From an uncultured Bacteroidota bacterium (GTDB lineage Bacteria; Bacteroidota; Bacteroidia; Chitinophagales; Chitinophagaceae), in assembly GCA_903821465.1 (NCBI GenBank), contig CAIJLK010000242.1, positions 1 to 55,144 on the forward strand: DNA of 55,144 nt, read 5' to 3'. A model generated the notes under the pieces. The model was not told the origin of the DNA, made no database searches, and was given only the letters and a program-made list of their open reading frames with translations. Below, in pieces: positions 10,175 to 19,102 of this stretch. Made by a program: the position numbers and the translations under genes. Position 1 is the stretch's first letter. Every line of letters begins with the position of its first letter.

Positions 10175-12919
10175 TTGAGTTTGCAAAAGCTAACATTCGA
10201 TATTGACCAATGGGATAGATTATTTCCTTTTTTCATTCTTATCAATGAACAAATGGAGATTGTAAGTCATGGCAAGTCGATCGGGAAACAAAATAATATA
10301 CATAAAAATCAAAGATTCGAAACAGTCTTTCACATTAAAAATTCCATAAGTAGCGAACTTAGTTTTGAAAATATTAAGTCAAATAAAAGTAAAATATATT
10401 TTCTTGAAACGATCGATATTGCAACGCATCAAAATCTAAAGGGGCAGTTTGAGTATTTAGTAGATTCCAATCAACTTATTTTCATTGGGTCAGCTCTAAC
10501 TGAGAAGGAATTAACTGATGTGCGTCTTGAAACGCAAAGAGATTTTTATGAACGGGTATTGAATCAAATCCCATCTGACATAGCAGTATTCGACAAAGAT
10601 CATCGGTACTTATTTCTGAATCCTGTTGCCATTAAGGATCCCGAACTAAGATTTTGGATGTTGGGTAAAAGAGATGAGGATTATTGCCGCTTTAGAAATA
10701 AGCCAATAGAAATAATGGAAAGCCGTAGAGCTCTATTCAGCCGTGTACTAAAAGAGAAAAAGTTATTTGTATATGAAGAGACATTGATAGATAGGGAAGG
10801 TAATCCTGAATATCATTTGAGAAATATGTATCCTGTTCTTGACGAAAATGGGGAAGTGTCGATAGTAATCGGTTATGGCGTTAATATCACAGAAAGCAGA
10901 AATATTGAGATCCAGATGCGTATCAATGAAAAACGATATCGTGATCTATTTAATTATAGTCAGGCTTTGATTTGTACCCATGATCTGAATGGTATTATGC
11001 TTTCTGTTAATCCTGCTATATGTGATTCTTTAGGGTATTGTAGTGAAGAAATGGTTGGTAAATCTTTGGGCGATTTTATGCATCACAAAGATGCTGAAAA
11101 TCTCAAGAAAGATTATTTAGATATAATCAATAAAGACGGGAAAGGAAAAGGGGTATTCAGGGCCATGAGTAAAAATGGGAAAAAGCTATACTTACTTTTC
11201 CAAAACTATTTATTTGAAGAAAAAGGTATTGCCCCTTATATAATTGGATTCTCCCAAGATATTACTGAAAGAGTGCAGGCAGAAAATGAACTCTTGCTGG
11301 CTAAGCAGTTTACCGAAAATGTTTCTAAGGCAAAAGAGATTTTCCTTGCTAATATGAGTCATGAGATTAGAACTCCCATGAATGGAATTCTTGGTATCGC
11401 AAATTTGATGGCAAAAACGCAACTCGGAGAACAACAAAAAGATTACTTGAAATTGATTCTTGAATCTGCGAACAATCTCTTAGTAATTGTGAATGATGTT
11501 TTGGATATCGAAAAAATTGCATCAGGAAGGATTGAGTTTGAACAGATCCCATTTCTTTTTGAGGATAGAATTCGAACTTCTATGCAATCCTTTCAATATA
11601 AAGTAGAGGAGAAAGGACTCTTTATGAATTATATTTCTCCTTTAGAGGAAGACCTTGTACTAATAGGTGATCCTTATCGATTAAGTCAGATTTTCAATAA
11701 CCTTCTTAATAATGCCATCAAGTTTACCAATGAAGGAAAAATACTTATTGAGATTTCGGTAATTCAAAAGAAGGCTGATAAAATTATTATTCGATTCTCT
11801 ATATCTGATACTGGAATTGGGATAGATATGGGTCGGTTGGAAAATATTTTTGAACCTTTTATTCAAGCATCTACCGATACCACTCGGAAATTTGGTGGAA
11901 CAGGATTAGGACTTTCTATCTGTAAAGATTTAGTTGAAATGCAAGGAGGCCAGATCTCTGTTAATAGTGTTTTGCATCAGGGTACCACTTTCAATTTTCA
12001 ACTCCCATTTACGATTGGGTCAAAAGATATGCTGCTTGCTGAAGATCAGGCTCCGGAAGATTATAGCTTGTTAGGGAATAAGTATATTTTAATTGCGGAA
12101 GATGTGGAATTAAATCAATTCATCGCAAGGCAAATTCTGGAGACTTGGGGAATGAAAGTAGCCATTGCTAATAATGGAAAGGAAGCGGTTGATATGGTTT
12201 CGATAGAGCAATTCGATTTAATTCTTATGGATATTCAAATGCCAGAAATGAATGGTATTGAAGCTACCCAGATTATTCGAAAAATGCAGGAGGATAAAAT
12301 CGCTAAAATCCCAATTGTAGCTTTAACAGCAAATGCTTTAAAAGGTGATAACGTAAGATATCTTCAGGCTGGAATGAACGATTATATCACCAAGCCTTAT
12401 ACAGAAGCAAAACTATATTCTGTGATAAGCAAATTCTTGCAACCTGATCCAATTAAACTAGCTAGAAAAATTTCAAAAAAAGATCATAAATCTATTGAAT
12501 CCAAATCTAAAAGATTACTGGTTGAAGATTCTGATAAAAAGTTAAAAGCCCCTGTTGTGAAATTGTATGATTTAACAATGGTTGAATTAATTGGCAAAGG
12601 AAATCCCGGATTCATACAAAAGATGGTTTCATTGTTTTTAGAGCAAGTCTCTGAAGACTTAGAAAAAATGAATAAATCTGCTGAAATAGGGGATTGGGAT
12701 TTGGTTTCAAAAATTGCACACAGAATGAAATCTTCTATCGAAGGAATGGGAATTAATTTACTAAAAGATTCGATACGTGACATTGAAACAAAAACCCGCT
12801 TGAACAAACCCATCAATGATTCTGAAATTCATGTCCAGGTTCGTTTTGTTACCGCTACAATGGAAAAAGTTCTAGATCAACTTCGCATTGATTTTCCGGA
12901 AAGTTCTGTTCCCCAATAG
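10175..12919 (+). CDS. Hybrid sensor histidine kinase (HNOBA-like, PAS-PAS-HisKA-HATPase-REC-HPt)
   Basis: MSHEIRTPMNGILG (H box), DTGIGID, FGGTGLGLSI (G boxes), REC LILMDIQMPEMNG, HPt AHRMKSSIEGMG. N-terminus WDRLFPFFILINEQMEIVSHGKSI ... NLKGQFEYLVDSNQLIFIGSAL resembles the HNOBA domain. Confidence 0.93.
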   Translation: MSLQKLTFDIDQWDRLFPFFILINEQMEIVSHGKSIGKQNNIHKNQRFETVFHIKNSISSELSFENIKSNKSKIYFLETIDIATHQNLKGQFEYLVDSNQLIFIGSALTEKELTDVRLETQRDFYERVLNQIPSDIAVFDKDHRYLFLNPVAIKDPELRFWMLGKRDEDYCRFRNKPIEIMESRRALFSRVLKEKKLFVYEETLIDREGNPEYHLRNMYPVLDENGEVSIVIGYGVNITESRNIEIQMRINEKRYRDLFNYSQALICTHDLNGIMLSVNPAICDSLGYCSEEMVGKSLGDFMHHKDAENLKKDYLDIINKDGKGKGVFRAMSKNGKKLYLLFQNYLFEEKGIAPYIIGFSQDITERVQAENELLLAKQFTENVSKAKEIFLANMSHEIRTPMNGILGIANLMAKTQLGEQQKDYLKLILESANNLLVIVNDVLDIEKIASGRIEFEQIPFLFEDRIRTSMQSFQYKVEEKGLFMNYISPLEEDLVLIGDPYRLSQIFNNLLNNAIKFTNEGKILIEISVIQKKADKIIIRFSISDTGIGIDMGRLENIFEPFIQASTDTTRKFGGTGLGLSICKDLVEMQGGQISVNSVLHQGTTFNFQLPFTIGSKDMLLAEDQAPEDYSLLGNKYILIAEDVELNQFIARQILETWGMKVAIANNGKEAVDMVSIEQFDLILMDIQMPEMNGIEATQIIRKMQEDKIAKIPIVALTANALKGDNVRYLQAGMNDYITKPYTEAKLYSVISKFLQPDPIKLARKISKKDHKSIESKSKRLLVEDSDKKLKAPVVKLYDLTMVELIGKGNPGFIQKMVSLFLEQVSEDLEKMNKSAEIGDWDLVSKIAHRMKSSIEGMGINLLKDSIRDIETKTRLNKPINDSEIHVQVRFVTATMEKVLDQLRIDFPESSVPQ

Positions 12920-12937
12920 AAAGCCTTTACCTGTTAT

Positions 12938-14743
12938 TTAATTAAATAATTCAAAGTTTTTGATACTTGTTAGTGTGTGCTGATCTTCGAGTGTTGTTGC
13001 ACAGGCTTCTGCATGCGGTAATTCATACTTGAAAAAGAATTCCATCGTATGTATTTTACCTTCATAAAAACTTTGATTATTTGATTGAAAGTCTGACTGA
13101 CTTATTTTCTTTGCAGCTACGACCGACATTTTCAGCCATTGCCAAGCTATGACTATATGCCCAGCCATTTCCATAAATACTGTTGCATCTGATAGATATC
13201 TTTCGAGATCTCCTTTAACAGCATAGCCAGATAAATGTTCTAGAACTTTACTCATTCTCTGTAATTCCTGGCCAAGTTTTTTTGCATAGGGGATTAGTTG
13301 TTCATAGGCACTTGCCTCTTGCATGGTATTGGTTATGGATAAGATTAAGAGCTTGACTGCCTTTCCGTTTTGCAATACCACTTTTCTTCCCAATAGGTCC
13401 ATCGATTGTATTCCAGTAGTTCCTTCATATAATGACATGATCTTTAAATCACGATATAATTGTTGAACAGGGAAATCGGTTGTGAATCCATATCCACCCA
13501 AAGTTTGTATTGCCAATGAGGCAGATCTGCTTCCCTGTTCTGAAGCATAAGTTTTTACAATAGGAGTAAGGAGTTCAAGCAACAATAAATTATTATCCTT
13601 TTCTTCGCCCTCTGTTCCATGCACTTGATCGTAGAGTTTATTACATTCCATTGCCAGCGATAAAGAAGCTTCTGCAATTGATTTTTGTGTAAGCAGCATA
13701 CGCTGTACATCTGCGTGGTTGATGATTAAAGTAGGGGGCTTGCTAGGATCTTTTTCAGAAACCAATCGTCCCTGTGGACGCTCCAGGCAATATTGCAGTG
13801 AAGCCTGATACGCAGCCATAGCAACAGCTGCAGCACATTGTCCCACACTGATTCTTGCACCATTCATCATCTGAAACATATAGGATAGTCCCTTATGCGG
13901 TTCTCCAACTAGGAAAGCCCTACAATCGTCATTGTCACCAAAGGACAAGTGAGTAGTTGCATAACCTCTTTGTCCCATTTTTTGAAAATCGCCAGCACAA
14001 TGAACATCATTGTATCGCATAGTTCCATCAGCTTCCAGCGTGTATTTTGGAATGATAAACAAGGAGATTCCTTTTACACCCGCAGGTGCTCCTTCAATTC
14101 TTGCAAGGGTGAGGTGTACAAAATTATCTACCGCTTCATGTTGCCCGCCTGAGATAAATATTTTTTGTCCCTTTACAAAATAATAACCCTTTTCAGTTGC
14201 TTTTGCACTAGTAATAATATCAGAGAGTGAACTTCCTGCCTGTGGTTCAGTCAAAGCCATGGTACCCTGCCATCGACCTTCATAAATAGGAGGCACATAA
14301 GTTTCTATTTGTTCTTGGTTTCCAAAACTAGTGATGAGATCTGCTGAGCCAGTCGATAGACCAATATAGCCTTGAACACTATTATTTGCGGATTGAAAAA
14401 TGCTTTGTCCAGTATTGAATATCATTTCTGGCAATTGCATGCCACCGTGTTCAAATTTAGCGGCTCCCCCGATCCAACTTTGAGCTGCTGCTGATTGAAT
14501 GATCTTTTTTAATTGGGGATGTGTTTTTACAGCCCCTTTGCCGTCATAAGTTGCTGGATGTTCATCTAATATTTTGAAATAAGGAAACATTTCCTGATCA
14601 GCTAAAAGCTTTGCTGATTCAAGGATCATCCATGTTTGCTCTGCATCTAAATGGGCAAATCTCTCATACTTAAATAAAGTGTCAACTCGATGTGTGTCGA
14701 ATAAAAGAAAGCGAATGAATTCCATGCTTGTATAGCGTGCCAT
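12938..14743 (-). CDS. Acyl-CoA dehydrogenase
   Basis: MALTEPQAGSSLSDI, GQKIFISGG, IQTLGGYGFTTDFPVQQLYRDLKIMSLYEGTTGIQ. Confidence 0.93.
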   Translation of the reverse strand: MARYTSMEFIRFLLFDTHRVDTLFKYERFAHLDAEQTWMILESAKLLADQEMFPYFKILDEHPATYDGKGAVKTHPQLKKIIQSAAAQSWIGGAAKFEHGGMQLPEMIFNTGQSIFQSANNSVQGYIGLSTGSADLITSFGNQEQIETYVPPIYEGRWQGTMALTEPQAGSSLSDIITSAKATEKGYYFVKGQKIFISGGQHEAVDNFVHLTLARIEGAPAGVKGISLFIIPKYTLEADGTMRYNDVHCAGDFQKMGQRGYATTHLSFGDNDDCRAFLVGEPHKGLSYMFQMMNGARISVGQCAAAVAMAAYQASLQYCLERPQGRLVSEKDPSKPPTLIINHADVQRMLLTQKSIAEASLSLAMECNKLYDQVHGTEGEEKDNNLLLLELLTPIVKTYASEQGSRSASLAIQTLGGYGFTTDFPVQQLYRDLKIMSLYEGTTGIQSMDLLGRKVVLQNGKAVKLLILSITNTMQEASAYEQLIPYAKKLGQELQRMSKVLEHLSGYAVKGDLERYLSDATVFMEMAGHIVIAWQWLKMSVVAAKKISQSDFQSNNQSFYEGKIHTMEFFFKYELPHAEACATTLEDQHTLTSIKNFELFN

Positions 14744-14779
14744 ACTATAAATATTTGTATGAATTTATTATATTATTTT

Positions 14780-16294
14780 TTAAAAGATCATACTGATTAT
14801 TTCAGCTACATAAGCTGGTTTTTCTTGCCCCTTTATTTCAATACTACAATTCAAAAAAAGCTTCACGGCCCCATTGGATAATTCTGCTACATCTTGAATA
14901 CTGGCGGTCATTCTAATATCGCTATCGACAGGAACGGGACTAATAAATCTCGCTTTATTTACGCCGTAATTCACAAATGAGTTAATGTTCTCAATTGATA
15001 TAAGTTGATAAAAAAAATGGGAAGCAAGCGACATGGTTAGATAGCCATGTGCGATTGTTTTGCCAGCAGGTAAATATTTCTTTGCTTTTTCAGTGTCAAT
15101 ATGCACCCATTGAAAGTCCATCGTAGCTTCCGCAAATTGGTTGATTCTTTCTTGGGTCATTTTAAGCCATGCTGTTGTGCCCAAGTTCTTCCCAATATGA
15201 TCTTTAAGAACTGACTTGTCTTTGAAGATGCTTGGTATTTGATTACTATCATTTTTAATTGGTTCTTGTTTGGGGATTGACTGTTGGATTGATTTTTCGA
15301 TTTGTTCTTCTACCCAGTCACCAATTTTTATGATTGCTTTTCCGATTACTTTTCTTTCGAGTAAATCTTGTAATGCATCTGCTGCATTTTCTAATGAATA
15401 GATTTTATATCGATGTTGCTTTAATTTTCCAGCAATCATCCAATTCACCAATTCACCCATATTTTTCAGACTTTCTATTGGTTCTTTCTCTGCAAAAGAT
15501 CCCCAGAAAATACCTATGATAGAGCAACCTTTTAGTAATGCAAGGTTTAGCGGAATGGCTGGAATATTGCCGCTTGCAAAACCTACTACCAGATATCTTC
15601 CTTTCCAAGCCATTGATCTGATTGCAGGTTCCGCAAACAAACCTCCAACAGGATCATATACTATGTCTACCCCTTGATTATTTGTGATCTCTTGAATTTT
15701 TTTTCTTAGATCTTCCTGAAGATAATTGATGGTAAAATCTGCTCCTTTCTCTTTGCAGATTGCCAGTTTCTCATTGGTAGATGCACAAGCAATAACCTTA
15801 GCACCCATCAATTTGGCAAGTTCAACTGCTGCTAGTCCCACTCCTCCAGCAGCGCCAAGTATTAAAATAGTTTCTCCAGATTTGATTGCTGCCTTTTGTT
15901 TTAAGGCATAATAAGAAGTTCCATAATTGTATAAAGTACCTGCTGCACTTAAATAGTCAATCTCTTCAGGAAGCGGAAAAACACGATTTGCATCAACTGC
16001 AACTTCTTCTGCAAATCCGCCCCAACCACTGAGTGCCAAAACACGCATCCCCTTAGAAAATTGGGTTACATTTTTGCCAACCGATATAATGGTACCCGAA
16101 AGTTCCCCACCGGGAGCAAATGGTAGTTCCGGTTTGAATTGGTATTTGCCCTCGATAATAAGATTATCAGGAAAGTTAACGCCACAGGCTTTAACAGCAA
16201 TTAGAACTTGATTTTCGTTAATGGTAGGAGAGGCAGTATCTCTTACCATAAGTTGCTTAGGACTTCCAAAATTTTCACATAATAATGCTTTCAT
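14780..16294 (-). CDS. Fusion: zinc-type/quinone-oxidoreductase-like dehydrogenase + C-terminal MaoC-like hydratase domain
   Basis: N-terminal MDR fold (LILGAAGGVGLAAVELAKLMGAKVIA); C-terminal MaoC motifs (FAEATMDFQWVHIDTEKAKK, GKTIAHGYLTMSL). Confidence 0.88.
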   Translation of the reverse strand: MKALLCENFGSPKQLMVRDTASPTINENQVLIAVKACGVNFPDNLIIEGKYQFKPELPFAPGGELSGTIISVGKNVTQFSKGMRVLALSGWGGFAEEVAVDANRVFPLPEEIDYLSAAGTLYNYGTSYYALKQKAAIKSGETILILGAAGGVGLAAVELAKLMGAKVIACASTNEKLAICKEKGADFTINYLQEDLRKKIQEITNNQGVDIVYDPVGGLFAEPAIRSMAWKGRYLVVGFASGNIPAIPLNLALLKGCSIIGIFWGSFAEKEPIESLKNMGELVNWMIAGKLKQHRYKIYSLENAADALQDLLERKVIGKAIIKIGDWVEEQIEKSIQQSIPKQEPIKNDSNQIPSIFKDKSVLKDHIGKNLGTTAWLKMTQERINQFAEATMDFQWVHIDTEKAKKYLPAGKTIAHGYLTMSLASHFFYQLISIENINSFVNYGVNKARFISPVPVDSDIRMTASIQDVAELSNGAVKLFLNCSIEIKGQEKPAYVAEIISMIF

Positions 16295-16303
16295 GGGGTG
16301 GAT

Positions 16304-17161
16304 TTATAAGTCTGTTCTTCCTTCAATAGTCATACCGAGCATCCGCTTGATCCGCTTAATACTACCAAACCAAAGTCCCCCATCCATTTGAATTCTGCGA
16401 TCGGCTGTCCATACCAATGCTTTAGTAGTAGTTACCTGATAGAGTTTGCCAAATTTCTTTTCACGAAGTTTCAAGGCCAGCCACCCGTCTTCATTAGTTC
16501 CAGGAGGATGGTTGAACCCTTCTACTGCAAGTGCTTGTTCTTTTTTGAAACCTGAATTGAATCCATATACATTAACAGCTTCATCTTTGAAAATTTTATT
16601 AAACCAACGCATCAGATCGGCCAGATACTCATAACAAAAATATATCCACCTAGAAGTGCCAGCGGTTGGGATAAAAGAAAATTTGCCGTAAACCGAAGCG
16701 ATATCAGCATTTTCTGCTAAGGGTTTCACCATTTCTTCAATCCAATACATAGGATAGATAGTGTCTGCATCAGCATTAAGAATATATTTTCCATTTGCAG
16801 CATTGAGTCCTGCATTTCTTGCGGCAGTAATACCTTGTACTGTTTCCAAAATACAGCGAATGCCAGCTTCTTTCACAAGGCTTTCGGTACAATCTTTTGA
16901 ATTATTATTCACTACTAGGATCTCTACATTGTAGTTACAACGGTTGTTAGCAAGTGCACTTAAGGTTTTTAAAATATTTGCTTCTTCGTTGTAAGCTGGA
17001 ATAACAACAGAAACTTCGGGCTTGCCTTTTTGAAGTAATGGGTAGACAGATCGTATATCTGAACAGGTTTTTTCAGCAGATTCCGCCAAATAAAACTGCT
17101 TTTTGATATATGCAGGAATCGCAATTGGGCGCATAAAGTGGGACTTGAAATTTGATAACAA
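16304..17161 (-). CDS. Glycosyltransferase family 2
   Basis: VSVVIPAYNEEANILKTLSAL, NADADTIYP (DxD-like). Confidence 0.9.
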   Translation of the reverse strand: MLSNFKSHFMRPIAIPAYIKKQFYLAESAEKTCSDIRSVYPLLQKGKPEVSVVIPAYNEEANILKTLSALANNRCNYNVEILVVNNNSKDCTESLVKEAGIRCILETVQGITAARNAGLNAANGKYILNADADTIYPMYWIEEMVKPLAENADIASVYGKFSFIPTAGTSRWIYFCYEYLADLMRWFNKIFKDEAVNVYGFNSGFKKEQALAVEGFNHPPGTNEDGWLALKLREKKFGKLYQVTTTKALVWTADRRIQMDGGLWFGSIKRIKRMLGMTIEGRTDL

Positions 17162-17468
17162 TAATCTGATATATGAACCTAAGCCATTTCAATTAGCTAA
17201 GTTAGAAAAAAGAGTCAAGATGGGTCATTCCAATTTTGATAATTACCACACTCAAGACCTTCTATTTAAATCAGCATTCCAAACGATACTAGAATATATA
17301 TTTAAATATTGGGTATCAAAATGATATTAATATTTAATTAATACTAATTTGTCGGTGATTTATGAGGTGAAGTCTGTATTTTTACATGTGTTCGTGCAGT
17401 GTATTGATTTTTCAGGAAACCCGAATGAATATTCGGTTTAAAATTCAAAAGAACACTATTTACATTTT

Positions 17469-17870
17469 ATGGCAACTGTTGACTCTAATTCTTTAAAGAT
17501 GTTAATTGTAGAGGATGATAAATTCATGCAATCAATTCTTAGCAAATATTTCAGTAATCATTTTCATTTAGAGGTTTTTTCTGATGGGTTTGAGGCATTA
17601 GCTTATTTACAAGAAGGCAATATCCCTGACTTAATAATAACTGATTTAAATACGCCTAAAATGGGGGGACTTGATTTGATCAAACAGGTTAAGGCTAGTG
17701 ATTTTTTTAATTCCATTCCCATGATGGTTCTCTCAGGTGAGGATAGTTCTGAAATGATTGTAAAGTGTTTGGATGCTGGTGCTGATGATTTTATAGTGAA
17801 GCCCTTTAATCCGAAGGAATTAGAAGCAAGAATTAAAGTAGTTCTGAGAAGAACAGGCAATCTATTATGA
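17469..17870 (+). CDS. Single-domain response regulator (REC only)
   Basis: LIVEDDKFMQ acidic pair, phosphoacceptor in LIITDLNTPKMGG, VKPFNPKEL; no output domain in 133 aa. Confidence 0.93.
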   Translation: MATVDSNSLKMLIVEDDKFMQSILSKYFSNHFHLEVFSDGFEALAYLQEGNIPDLIITDLNTPKMGGLDLIKQVKASDFFNSIPMMVLSGEDSSEMIVKCLDAGADDFIVKPFNPKELEARIKVVLRRTGNLL

Positions 17871-17884
17871 TTCATTAATTTGTT

Positions 17885-19102
17885 ATGACTGATTCAGCTT
17901 CCCCCAATAAATCCAAATTATCGATAGTTGCACTGATTAATTGTGATTCTGTAGTAACAAATATGCTACATCATTTCCAATTGGGTAATGTTAAACTGAT
18001 TTCGTTTAAAAATGGGATTGATTTATTAGACCGATGGGAGCAAGACGATTGGGATTTAACTGCTATAATTAGTCAAAGTGAAGTAATGGCCCCTTCTGGG
18101 GTATCTCTTTTAGAAACGCTAAGAATCAAAAAAAACTTTCAAATTCCTTTCTTTATTATTTGTCAAAATCTGAATGATAAAATTTTAAAGATAGCATTAC
18201 AAGCTGGAGTAGCAGAAGTTTTTAAAATGCCTTTTAATCCCGAAAAATTTGAAACTAGATTTAATTTTATTCATGAATATTGGGCCGATATACGAAACTC
18301 AACAAATATCCTGGGAAATAAATCGGCGATTTATAAAACTCCATTAGTGAAACGATTGTTCGATATTGTAGTTTCCGCAACTGCATTAATCGTACTAGCA
18401 CCTATATTTATAATTGTAGGGATTCTAATAAAATTAGAATCTAAAGGCCCCGTTTTTTACTATGCTTTGAGGGTTGGAAGGGGATACCATATTTTTCGCT
18501 TTTATAAATTTAGGTCCATGCATTTTGATTCAGATAAAAAGTTGAAAGATCTGAAACATCTGAATCAGTATACTATCAAAAAGCGTCATAAGAAAGTGGA
18601 AGATGAGGAGATTTCTTATGAATTTCTTTGTGAAGATTGTAGGGCTAATGGTGCACATTGTCAGTTTCCCGTTTATTCTGATACAGTGCATATGTGTGAG
18701 AAGGAATATATGGAACAAAAGCACCTTAGTAGAGAGTCAACCTTCATCAAAATAAAAGATGATCCAAGAATGACCAAGGTCGGAAAGTTTATAAGAAGAT
18801 CTAGTATTGATGAATTACCTCAATTATGGAATGTTTTGATTGGCGACATGAGTATTGTAGGAAATAGACCATTGCCATTGTACGAGGCCGAAAAATTAAC
18901 TACCGATAAATATGCACTCCGCTTTATGGCCCCAGCCGGAATTACTGGTTTGTGGCAGGTAGAAAAGAGAGGGAATGGAAAGATGTCAGAAAATGATCGA
19001 TTAATCCTAGACAATATTTATGCCAAGAACAATAGCTTCTTGAATGATATTATACTGATATTAAGAACCTTCCCAGCATTATTTCAAAGCGAGAACGTTT
19101 AA
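17885..19102 (+). CDS. Degenerate receiver domain fused to bacterial sugar transferase (priming glycosyltransferase)
   Basis: N-terminal ~130 aa receiver-like without phosphoacceptor Asp; C-terminal PGT motifs RVGRGYHIFRFYKFRSMHFDSD, DDPRMTKVGKFIRRSSIDELPQLWNVLIGDMSIVGNRPLPLYEAE. Confidence 0.9.
   Translation: MTDSASPNKSKLSIVALINCDSVVTNMLHHFQLGNVKLISFKNGIDLLDRWEQDDWDLTAIISQSEVMAPSGVSLLETLRIKKNFQIPFFIICQNLNDKILKIALQAGVAEVFKMPFNPEKFETRFNFIHEYWADIRNSTNILGNKSAIYKTPLVKRLFDIVVSATALIVLAPIFIIVGILIKLESKGPVFYYALRVGRGYHIFRFYKFRSMHFDSDKKLKDLKHLNQYTIKKRHKKVEDEEISYEFLCEDCRANGAHCQFPVYSDTVHMCEKEYMEQKHLSRESTFIKIKDDPRMTKVGKFIRRSSIDELPQLWNVLIGDMSIVGNRPLPLYEAEKLTTDKYALRFMAPAGITGLWQVEKRGNGKMSENDRLILDNIYAKNNSFLNDIILILRTFPALFQSENV

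Noticed and set aside
14780-15200. MaoC domain as a separate gene joined by sequencing error
   Set aside because: The reading frame is continuous through a plausible Lys/Gln/Ser-rich linker (QIEKSIQQSIPKQEPIKNDSNQIPS) with no stop or frameshift, so a real fusion is preferred.
17103-17324. 73-aa plus-strand ORF overlapping the start of the GT2 gene
   Set aside because: Overlaps the 5' end of a strong minus-strand CDS and shows no domain or signal features.
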